NCBI GenBank assembly: GCA_001643675.2
Contig: LSRY02000026.1
Span: 884,501-948,500 of the forward strand
Origin: Monocercomonoides exilis
Lineage: Eukaryota; Preaxostyla; Oxymonadida; Polymastigidae
Direction: 5' to 3'
DNA: 64,000 nt
Position numbers and translations under genes: made by a program
The notes under the pieces: model-generated
What the model was told of the DNA's origin: nothing
Seen by the model: the letters and a program-made list of their open reading frames with translations, nothing else
Database searches by the model: none
Part shown: one piece after another, positions 22,005-31,098 of the stretch
How the letters are laid out: every line of letters begins with the position of its first letter
How positions within the stretch are numbered: the first letter of the stretch is position 1

Positions 22005-23005
22005 CCCAGTTCATCAAGAAGCTCATTGCCTGAAATTTCTTTTCTGATAAAAGTTAAAAAAATGAGAATGAAAAAGAAAGAGGGTATTTGGAATGAGAGT
22101 TGAAGCCTCAAAAGCACAGGCTCGGAGGTATTACAAAGAGCACTGCCTATAACGAATGTTTTTTGGATGAATGGGCGATTCTTTTTGATTTCATAATGTT
22201 TTTGATAAAACAATTTTTGATGCATTTGTATGATTATTTTTTTGCACCATTCCACAGAATACATAAAGTTGTATTTAAATCTGCATTTATCATTTTTGTT
22301 TTATTCTCAAAATCGAATCCTTGCTCCTTTATCTGTGAATATTTTCATCGAGAGTTTCGAGTGTTGACATTTCAGAAAGATGTCATCTGATTGACTTATG
22401 TGTGGAGCAAAATAACATCAAATAAATAACAAATACTCTTTTTTAATCACAAAAGAAAAAAATAAGAGTTGTTTTGTGATAGAAAGTCTATAACGATCGT
22501 TATGAATAACCAAAAAACATTTAAAAAAACATGGTTCAATCCCATCCAATAGTTGTTCATTCTCAAATAATTTATGTTTTATTGACGAACATTGATGCAT
22601 ACGATTGTTTGCATATTTGTCTTTTTGATTTTTTAAAAATAAATGAAAACGCATTTTGTTCATTTTTTTCAAAATCTTAATCACATTAACTTTTTCAAAT
22701 AACATTAGCGTGTTTGGTGTGCAAGTGAAATAAACTATTTGTATCATGAAAGTGTTCAAGCAATCATCATATTGCAGGATTGTGCTGGGAAGTTGTCATA
22801 AATGTTTATCATTTTAGTGTTATTTTTGTTTCCATAATATGAATAGATAAAAGGATTGAATCAAGAATGATTGGAAACAGATAATGGATGCGATCAACAC
22901 ATTGATTGAAATAACAAACGAAGATGGAATAATTACTCTTTTCACATAATTGATGTTAAAATAATTGACAGAATGATCAAAGATTGGAATTGGTCTCAAA
23001 CATAT

Positions 23006-23259
23006 GGGTCATTCTTTCTGAAAAGTCGCATATGCATAATATTTGGGTTTAAAAAAATTGTTCATTATTTGATCATTTTTTTGCTTCAAATGCTAAAAAC
23101 ATTGTTACATATACAAATAGAATTCACAAACATATTTGATGAGAGAAAAAGTGAATATTGGAGAAATCTGACTGATTAATTACAAAAAATGATCAAACAA
23201 GGAACATTTAAATAAAACACAAAAATTTAACATTTGTGACTTTTCAAAATGAATGACCC
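23006..23259. mobile_element. MITE, GGGTSATTC family
   Basis: The termini GGGTCATTCTTTCTGAAAAG and complement enclose about 254 bp, flanked by ATAT on both sides. The same insertion is present in the right arm at 55398-55649, so it predates the segmental duplication. The interior differs from the 3479 and 51521 copies, which marks a subfamily. Confidence 0.7.
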
Positions 23260-23667
23260 ATATTCAATTTTGATGATGAGGAACGTTTAAGATTGGGAAG
23301 AGTTGTTTGGAGGATGAGTGAATAGACTTGAAGAATATTTATTATGAAGAAGAAATGCGAAGATGATGATAGATGAAATTGAGAATAAGGAATATGAAAA
23401 AGAAAAAAAAGACACTGACTGAACTTTGAGAATGATGTTTTCACATTTCACTCTTGTTTTTCCAATTTGAAGAGAAATAAATGAATAAACCTCAAAAGGA
23501 AAAAATAATGACATTTATGGTTTTGTGTTGAATTAGTCAATAGGATATGTGGATTTTTAAACACAATTATATGTTTTTATTTTAATATTTTTTTGATTGG
23601 TCAAGTGGAAAAGTTGAAAAAAAAAATTGTTATTTCTTCATACAAGGTTTGTTTCGTCATTTGTGAT

Positions 23668-23914
23668 ATTTATTTTGAAAAGTTGCAATAGTTGAATTTT
23701 CAGGTTCATTGAAATATATAATTTTATAGAATTTTTTTCGATTGAACTATTGACAATCGCATTCAAACAAAATGAAACAATATCAAATTTTTAATAAGAA
23801 ATGATAAGTATTCCAGTCAATTTCGACAGATCAATTGAAAGAATTCTTTGAAAAATTACATATTTCACTGAATTAGATAATTTAACATTTGCGACTTTTC
23901 AAAAAGAACAACCC
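23668..23914. mobile_element. Degenerate MITE, GGGTSATTC family
   Basis: The right end keeps the complement of the family terminus (GCGACTTTTCAAAAAGAAC); the left end is recognisable only as TTTTGAAAAGTTGCAA. The corresponding old copy in the right arm is 52917-53166. It is older than the duplication and the most decayed member seen. Confidence 0.5.
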
Positions 23915-25664
23915 TTATTCACACATCAACTGATGATAGAAGTTTGAAAAAAATCCATTTTCCAAGGCTTTGGAAAGAAAAAAGACAATAATAATCAAAG
24001 ACATGAAGAATATGATCGTTTTATAGAAAGGCTTTCAAAATTGAGAGTGTCTGATATTCACAACAGTGTTTGAAAACTCTTTCTTCTGAATCATTATTCC
24101 ATGATAAAATGGTTTGGCTGCATTATTATTGTTATTCATTTCAAACCTATTCATGTTTGTTTGGTTTTTTTGCAGAAAGAACACCTTTATTTTTACTTGA
24201 AATAAATTGAAGAAACAAAAATTTGATGATTCATATTACTATTTTCTTAAACAATTGGTAAAGTGAAGCAATATTTTTGAGTTGCAAAAACCAAATGAAA
24301 AGAAATTTGCTAAATATTCACAAAATATTCAGATATATTCAATGATAAATCACCAAAATAATCTTTGTTGAATAAAGAAAATGTTTCATAGAAGCTTGTG
24401 ATGATATCCTCATATCCTTCTTCTTCCATCATTTTAAATATCTTCATTTTTGTTGACTTTCTCTTCCCTTCTTCTGCTTCTATATCTGCCTTTCTTTTCA
24501 ATTTTTTTGTAAATACCAAAAAGAGCTCCAAACAATTAAGGGAAATTTTATCTTCTGATGTTGATCGCAATATTTCTTCAATAAACATATCAACAGCTCC
24601 TTCCTTCAACATTGAATGAACGCTTTCAATTGTGTGATCCGGAATTGTCAGAAAAAACGTGAAATATGTCTCGAATATTTCTCTTTCATTCTCTCTTGAT
24701 GCTCTGCAGAGGGAGACAAAACAATGGATCAACCCAATAACTTCCAAAGTCCACACTTGGAAATTGTATAACAACTCTTCGAATATGAACGTCCATCTCC
24801 AAAGAATCTTCACTTCTTTCGTTTCTTTCAATTTACCCTCCATTTGATTCCAATCCACACATTTCCCCAGCATTTTGAATTCTTTTGAAGCTTCTCTTAT
24901 AAAATGAAGATCATTTAAAATAATTCCTTCTAAACTTTTATCAGGTAATCTGAAAATCAAAAATTGCCATGCTGATTGATAAGCAAGTTGCGTCAGATTG
25001 TTGTGTTCTTGATGATACTGTACAATCTCTTTAATCTCAGTCAGATACAACTCTTTTGAAACTTTCTTATAAAAAAGTTGAAAGAAATTCTAAAACTTCA
25101 ATAATAAGTTTGTGGTTCTCAAACATCATATTTACTAATGCCACTTAAAGCCAGAATAGCCATTTCCACTTCCTTTTGAGTCTCCTCGTTTTCATCTTTC
25201 CTCAAGGCAACTTTCATTAGACAAGAAACACAAATCGATATCAATTCTGAAAAACAACAGTTTCAAAGCAAAAGATAGCATTCATAAAGATTAATTAAAA
25301 GATTATCATTCTTTTCTTCTTTCTTCTTTTTTTCTTCAGCAATCTTCTTCTCAAATCTTTTCCTCAAAAGAGAATCACCAAAACTGTTATTCCAAATATT
25401 ATTCAATTTCTGGAAATGTCCAATGTGCTTTAACAGAAAAATAGCATTTTCCATCGAAAGCATCTCTTCTTCAATAATTTTGTCCATGTCGTTGAACAAT
25501 TTTGTTGTGAAAACGGATATATATTCTTCTTTATTCATTTTCTCCATCATTTCATTCAATACAAGGATTTTGAATTTCTGTTCATTCTCATCGTAACGTT
25601 CAATTTTATAAAACAACTCTACAATAAAAGTGCATAAGCACCTTTATTGTCAAGAAAATCTTCA

Positions 25665-25713
25665 ATCAATTCCTTCTCTTATAATTGAGAACCACGATCT
25701 ATGGGTAGTCGCC
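25665..25713. repeat. Left terminal inverted repeat of DIRS element 2
   Basis: These 49 bp are the exact complement of 30224-30272. The outermost 42 bp (25623-25664), including a hairpin-forming GTGCATAAGCAC, are unique to this end and reappear as the complement in the internal complementary region. Confidence 0.9.
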
Positions 25714-25725
25714 ACGATCGGATCA

Positions 25726-26649
25726 ATGATGCAATCACCATTTTTCCCGCAGACAACTGGACTTACACCGGCAACCGAAGCAGCCTCACTGCCAGGTGGG
25801 GTGCAAAGCCAGCTTGGGGTCCAAACGCTCCTTCCACCAATTCCTTCTTCTGCGTCGGTATCTTCTCAACCAAGTCCTCCGGAAACAGCGGCAAGAGCAA
25901 CCGAAGAAAAGAGCACAGAAGAAGAAACAGACTCAGACTTGCACGAAAGGGCTGCTGACGTTTTTAAAAGCATTTTCGGTCAGGAACCAAATAGATCCAT
26001 GTTTGATCTTCAACTTCCTACCTGTTCAATAGACAGTATTGAACAAGAATACGCGCTTCAGGATCTAAGCCCAGTATTGCAGCCAGCGCCTCCCCCCTTC
26101 CAAAAATCGGCCAATTGGTTTAATGATGCGTTGGATTCCGCGGGTTATTGAATAGAGCTGTGTTTGTATCAGGCTTTCAAGGCTCAGCTTCTGAGCTTGG
26201 CTGACTCAGACCCTCATCGGGAAAGTGCACAAAGGGGAGCTGACGCGTTACTGCTTATAGCGAAGGCATTGCAGGAGGCGAGAACAACCAGGCTGCAAGG
26301 AAGATTTGGTTTTCGGATGGCGGAGCAAATGAAATCAGAAAATGTGACGGGATTATTAACCGAACGCCAGGAGCAGATTTTAAAGGAGACAAGATTAGCG
26401 ACAAGCTCCTCAAACCCCGTTAAAGTGACGAGCAGAAAGTCAACAAGTTCCTTATGGTCTAAAGGAGAGAGGAGCTCTGCAACACAGGGGCTTCCAAGAA
26501 GAAATTACACTGGCCCAAGAAAGATCTGGGGCTCACATTTTTTTCGGAGAGGACCCCGCTCACAGGCAACACGAGAAGGAAAGAGGCAGAGAGATGGATG
26601 GACCACAACGAACTGGAGATACTACAGCCGAAGTCGGGGTCAACAATAG
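25726..26649 (+). pseudogene. Gag-like ORF of DIRS element 2, one TGA
   Basis: About 307 codons from an ATG at 25726, in one frame apart from a TGA at 26149-26151 that stands where element 1 has Arg. The N-terminus is Pro/Ser/Thr-rich, then an acidic stretch, a DLQLP motif, APPPF, DALDSAG, and a helical ALxEAR...QGRFGF segment. The C-terminus is basic with FFRRGPRS. It overlaps the RT ORF by 52 nt. No zinc knuckle is seen. The assignment rests on position and similarity to element 1. Confidence 0.75.
26538..26544 (+). promoter_or_regulatory. Candidate -1 frameshift site, gag to RT (element 2)
   Basis: The heptamer T_TTT_TTT in gag frame is a canonical slippery sequence. Moving back one base, the frame is open to the RT ATG at 26598 and on through RT. 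The equivalent gag position in element 1 has a six-T run. The RT ATG is an alternative start, so frameshifting is not the only route. Confidence 0.5.
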
Positions 26650-28649
26650 AGAGGGGAGATGGAGCGAGGAAAGGAGTCATGGGCAGGACAAGGATTGGAG
26701 GAAGAACGGAGTTTTTCATAGAGGCTTGGGAAAGAATTGGTGGTGCCAAGTTGATAAAACAGGGCGTGCAGGCGATGTGGAAAAGCAAACATATGAGAAT
26801 GAAGCTAAGGGATATGCCGTTCAGAGATGGAGCCGTTCACTCAAACGAAGATCAAAGAAAGGTGTTCGCAGATCTTCTGCAGGAACAGATAGAGACAGGA
26901 ATTGTGGAGGAGATAAGGTCAGAGGAGGTGAGGCACAGGAACAACGTGTTTTTGATCAGAAAGAAATCGGGAGCATGGAGGCAGATACTGGATTGCCGGA
27001 GATTGAACGCTGCCTTGATAAAGACGCACTTCAAATGCGACAACGAAAAGACAGTAGAGCGTGTGCTGAGAAGAAAAGATTACGCAGTCTCAGTGGATTT
27101 ACAACAGGCCTACTATCTGCTTCCGGTGTCCAAAGACCTAAGACCATATTTGGCTTTCAGATTTTCTGGAAAAGACTACACATTCAGAGGAATGCCGTTT
27201 GGTTTCGTAGACGCCCCAAGAATTTTCACGCACGCGATGAGGAAGGTGACTTCAGAAATCAGGAAACGATGGGATGTTCGGGTAATTGCATATTTGGACG
27301 ATTTCCTTATATTACACGAGAACAAGGAATACTTAGCACAGGCCGCCAAAGAGATTATCAGGTTTCTGGAGGAATTAGGTCTTTTGGTGAACCAGGAGAA
27401 AAGCCAGTTGACACCAAGAAGAAGGTTTTCTTTCCTTGGCTTCGAGTGGGACTCGTCGAAGATGAAGGTTCGGCTTGCAAGAGACAGAAAAGAAGCACTT
27501 AGTCGCTTGTGTCGCAGATGGGAAAAGGATTGTGCAAAAGCAAGAATTGTGAAAGTGAAAGATCTGGCTTCGTTTATTGGAAAACTCAATGCTGTTCGGT
27601 TTGTTCAGCCAGACGCTTCTCTATGGCTTCACTCCATGCATCGTATGCTCCAGAAAGGAATAAGGGAAAGAGGATGGAAAGGCAAATTGAAGTTGTATGC
27701 TTCAATCCTGCAGCAGATTCGGCAATGGATATCGAAGTTGAGAGCACACCCAAGACGCAGGCTTATCCCAGTATTTTCCCCGGATGCAACTCTTACAACA
27801 GATGCATCGGAGACGGCTTGGGGAGCTTCGCTCCTCTTGAACAACCAGCTCCTCGATGCGCACAATCCGTTCCCCCACAGAGTGAGAAAGCAATCATCCA
27901 ATTTCAGGGAACTAATGGCAGTATTTCGTGCTCTGAGCCACTTCGCACCATTCCTACAGGAACATCACGTGTCCTTTCTTCACCTAAGATCGGACAATAC
28001 ATCCGTGGTGTTCAACATAAACAGATGGAATGCAGGGAAGAAGCTTCGACCAGTGCTGAGGAAATTATGGAGACTAAAACAAGATCTAGGCATAGAGTTG
28101 AGAGCGTCACATGTTCCAGGTGTACTGAACACAAGAGCAGATGTGTTATCATGACTGGAGAGAGCAGGAGACTACGAGGTGCAGGACGAAGAATGGGAAA
28201 AGATAATGACGAAACTAAACATTGCTCCAACGCTGGACGCGTTTGCAGCGCAACACAATCGCAAAGTGGGAAGATGGTGCGGAATAGGAAGTCAGCTTGC
28301 AGAAGACGGACTGATGTTTCCCTGGAAGAACGAAGTCGTGTTAGCTCATCCACCGATCCCGCTTGTGATTCCGACGATCCAGAAAGCACGACAGGAGAGA
28401 GCACAAGTGATATTACTCCTGCCGAATTGGAAGGGACAGAATTGGGAGAGCTTGTTAAGGTCCATTCCCCATTTGGAATGGACTTGGAAGAATCAGAAGG
28501 AGGTTCTGCGGAAGGGTCCATCGATGCAATGGACAGGTGCGAGTCTTCCACCAGGTCGATTGAGGATAATCTGGCTGAATGCACCTTACGCGATGGGGAA
28601 CAATGGTGGAAGAATGCATTGGAACAAAAATCAATCCCTTTCTCGTTAG
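26598..28649 (+). pseudogene. Reverse transcriptase-RNase H-methyltransferase-like ORF of element 2, one TGA
   Basis: A frame of about 683 codons starts at an ATG inside the gag 3' end. The RT active site YLDD is at about residues 232-235. RNase H has TTDAS, NFRE, LRSDN and the terminal RADVLS. A TGA at 28152-28154 follows directly after ADVLS, where element 1 has Arg, and removes the C-terminal Dam-methyltransferase-like region (LDAFA, W..G, AHPPIPL). The same frame continues beyond the TGA for about 165 codons with good similarity to element 1. RT and RNase H could still be made; the third domain could not without readthrough. Confidence 0.85.
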
Positions 28650-29899
28650 CAGAAGAGTGCAGAGCAGGCATATCCAGGAGCACATGGCGAGGGTATCTGT
28701 ATGGATTTGCTCATTTTGGAAAACAATGGAGAGAGTGTGGACATGGAAGAATACCGGAGTCTATTCAAGAGTGGGCCGCATGTTGTGCAAATGTGTTTCT
28801 ATCGCTTAGGAACGGTGGCATGAAGTTAACTTGCCTTCAATTGACAAGGGCAGCAGTATCGCTTTACTCCAATATTGTATTCTCTTCCTTCCTTGGAGAC
28901 ATCCCTATTATTCGTACCCTTTTTAGATCGTTCCGAAGGACGGACAAGTCAAGAAAGAAGAAGACAGGAGACATTTGGAATCCTCGAATAGTGCTTAGTT
29001 TCTTTTCTGGCCTGTGACCAAATGAAGGGTTAAGCTTTAAACAGCTCACTATGAAAGTGATTGTTCTAACGATGTTGTTTTCAGCTTGTAGATTCACGGA
29101 GCTCGAGAGGATCAATATGTTGGAAAGCAGATTTGAGGAGGAAGGCGTGTATTTGGACACAAGGTTGAAGACCTCAAACACACGCACGGAGATTGCTGTT
29201 CCGTTCTTACCAGAACTGAGTTTGATTTGTCCCGCATCAGCGATCCAGGAATTGTGGAAAAAAGTCCAAGAGAAAAACAGACACACAGACAAATTGCTTC
29301 TTAACACAGAGAACTTTCATCTGTTAGCTGTAGAAGGAATTCGGAAGCTCGCAAAGGAAGCGATTTATGATGCAGGAGTGCCCAAGAGATTCACACCTTA
29401 CTCGATCAAAGCAGCAAGCCTTTCAGCACTGACGATGGCAGGAATTCCCCCAGAACAAGTGGCAAGGTTTGCAAGATTGTCACCACGAACAAACACGTTG
29501 GTCAAACATTATTTTCGATCAAACCTAGCATCATCAATGGCCCGCGTTATTGCCTCTGCAACAAACGATCAAGAAGATAAAGCGAACAGGGAGGATGCAG
29601 ACAGCACAGCCATGTGCAGAAGATCCGAAACAAAGAAGAGAGGCGGAAATGAGAAAACAACTAAACCACAAGCCAATAGCTCCATTTGTCAACGAGAGAA
29701 TGCAGAACAAAGAAGTGGGGAAGAACAGCCAATGAGGCCTACAAGGATTGAAGAGCCCAGTGAAGGAAAAGGAGATACGCCAGAACAGGTAAAAGAGTTC
29801 ATAATCAGAACAAGGGCCCAAATAAGGAAGGAATCAGAGGAAAAGCAAAGGACGATCACGAAAGCTGTTCTGATGATGGTCTCATCATCTCCCAATTAA
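28478..29899 (+). pseudogene. Tyrosine recombinase ORF of DIRS element 2, one TGA
   Basis: About 473 codons from the Met at 28478, which aligns with the element 1 start, and in the -1 frame relative to RT with a 172-nt overlap. The first catalytic Arg (SACRFTEL) falls at residue 205, exactly as in element 1. Box II reads YSIKAAS (Tyr and Lys in place of His and Arg) and the nucleophile region is KHYF. A TGA at 29015-29017, where element 1 has Gly, lies before the catalytic domain, so no active enzyme is expected. The C-terminal tail is charged and low-complexity. Confidence 0.82.
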
Positions 29900-29904
29900 C
29901 TTGT

Positions 29905-30007
29905 GTTCTCAATTATAAGAGAAGGAATTGATTGAAGATTTTCTTGACAATAAAGGTGCTTATGCACTTTTATTAGGAAAGAAAATCGAATATCAATTCC
30001 TTCTCTT
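29905..30007. repeat. Internal complementary region of DIRS element 2
   Basis: 29905-29974 is the complement of the left terminus and 29975-30007 is the complement of the right terminus, abutting as they would in a joined circle. It begins six bases after the recombinase stop. It agrees with the termini without mismatch over the lengths compared, so the element is young or was inserted by a faithful copying cycle. Confidence 0.9.
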
Positions 30008-30223
30008 TGGCCCACCACCGTTTCACTCCCACCCAGGTAAATAAGTGTTTCGAGTTATGGTGTTCTTGTTTATTCCTTTTCTTAGCGTTAATAAAGTATG
30101 TGATAACGCTTGTTCAGTTGGTTAGCTCGTTTTTTATCCAATTGTTGGTTTATGGTTAAGTTGTTGTGAAATTGTCGATTGCATTTCAGAATTTTCCACC
30201 ATTTCACAACCTTGATCCTCACG

Positions 30224-30272
30224 GGCGACTACCCATAGATCGTGGTTCTCAATTATAAGAGAAGGAATTGAT
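30224..30272. repeat. Right terminal inverted repeat of DIRS element 2
   Basis: The exact inverted partner of 25665-25713. The element continues to about 30289. The 216 bp between the internal complementary region and this repeat hold no ORF. Confidence 0.9.
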
Positions 30273-30378
30273 ATTCGATTTTCTTTCCTAAAAAAATGAA
30301 GAATAAATAAAATCGCAACAATCATGAATTAAAATGCAATATTGATGATGAACCTGCGAACTTTTCAGTGTTTCCCAT

Positions 30379-31098
30379 CTCCTGCTTTTCAAAAATGCAT
30401 TGAATTCAAAAAACAATAAAAATTTATTCATTCATATGAAATTCACACATGTTTGGAAAGAAAAATCAGATGGAAAACAAAAACTCAAAATAGAAATAGA
30501 AGTATATGCCTTCACACTGTTTTTTCTTTTGTTGGCATGTTTTGACAAAGGATGATAACGATAATAAAGGATTTGTTGATTATATGTTATTTATTATGGA
30601 TCCAATGATCGTATTTTTATCTTTGAAGTGGAATATTCACTCAAGATTACGCATTTCATTTTCATATTTCCGAAACACATTTTTTTCCAATCACAAGAAA
30701 TCCGCAAGCAAACATGATTGATAAGAATCCTTTTAACTTTATTCTAATCTTCTTTTTTCTAATTTGCATCGTAATCACTTTCAAAGAAAGAATATGAATT
30801 TCAATAAGATTTTTTGTTAATTTTGCTGACAAGCAGGCATTTTTTCGGGGTGAAAATTTGTTTTTGGCGATTTATGGGCAGAGAATATTGAATTGGGAGC
30901 GAAGCTGTAAGAAAAATAAGAGAAATATAATTGGTTTTCTTTTCATTTTCATTTTCATTTTCTTTTTCTTTTTATGTTTTTGTTGTTTCAGATCATATGA
31001 ATTTTTGTCGATTTTTTAAAAAGCAAATAATGTTAAATCAAAATTTATTGATGTGAAAATTTTTTTTTATCAATTTAAAAAAGAATGAATAAATAAAA
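30379..31098. other. Intergenic, gene A upstream to eIF2B delta 3' end
   Basis: An AT-rich stretch that should hold the promoter of gene A (minus strand) and the 3' region of the eIF2B delta gene. A run of TTTTCATTTTCATT repeats sits near 30940-30970. No ORF or element recognised. Confidence 0.5.

Larger units (their letters stand above)
20698..24309. other. Convergent intergenic region, left duplication arm
   Basis: This lies between the 3' ends of the receptor gene and gene A. It holds a T/C-rich microsatellite (21190-21227), a complete MITE (23006-23259) and a degenerate MITE (23668-23914). No intact conserved gene is evident. A 73-codon frame at 22004-21783 is kept open in the right arm (56652-56873), but substitutions between arms do not clearly favour synonymous sites. 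Confidence 0.6.
19300..25618 (+). repeat. Left arm of inverted segmental duplication
   Basis: This segment matches 50955-59390 in opposite orientation. It covers the transmembrane and cytoplasmic end of the receptor gene, the whole convergent intergenic region and exons 2-3 of gene A. Similarity in the intergenic part is high enough to align small ORFs residue by residue (21783-22004 with 56652-56873; 22100-22264 with 56393-56556) and the MITE at 23006-23259. The upstream beta-helix coding sequence is recognisably related but far more diverged, so the exact outer limit is uncertain. Confidence 0.85.
25623..30289 (+). mobile_element. DIRS-type retrotransposon, element 2, inside gene A intron
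   Basis: A complete element of about 4.67 kb on the plus strand with the same order as element 1: terminus, gag-like, RT/RNase H/methyltransferase-like, tyrosine recombinase, internal complementary region (29905-30007), non-coding stretch, terminus. The complementary region fixes the ends at about 25623 and 30289. It is inserted in the first intron of gene A, four nucleotides before the exon (after the AG-bearing GTAG in gene orientation). All three ORFs are recognisable in full but each carries one TGA, so the copy is not autonomous as it stands. Its proteins are markedly diverged from element 1, and its termini are unrelated. Confidence 0.92.
24310..30378 (-). pseudogene. Gene A: helical protein family, split by DIRS element 2 and one TGA
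   Basis: Three exons can be placed: 30378-30354 (ATG, 25 nt), 25618-25125 (494 nt) and 25089-24310 (780 nt, TAG stop), giving about 432 codons. Phases agree across both introns (a 35-nt GT-AG intron at 25124-25090; the first intron now holds DIRS element 2). Exon 2 has exactly the length of exon 2 in gene B (494 nt), and the proteins align throughout (for example MENAIFLLKHIG versus MGNAILLLKHVG; SLNISEYFVNI identical). The protein is all-helical in character, charged, without signal or membrane segments, possibly armadillo-like; its function is unknown. A TGA at 25265-25263 interrupts exon 2 where gene B has Thr, and no GT donor exists nearby to splice it out. It is probably no longer functional. 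Confidence 0.7.

Noticed and set aside
25263-25265. In-frame TGA of gene A lying in a short intron before TTTTTCAG
   Set aside because: There is a good acceptor but no GT donor within about 100 bases upstream, and removing sequence would delete residues conserved in gene B.
27509-28477. Long upstream part of the element 2 recombinase frame
   Set aside because: It is the out-of-frame reading of the RT/RNase H gene and shows no similarity to the equivalent region of element 1.
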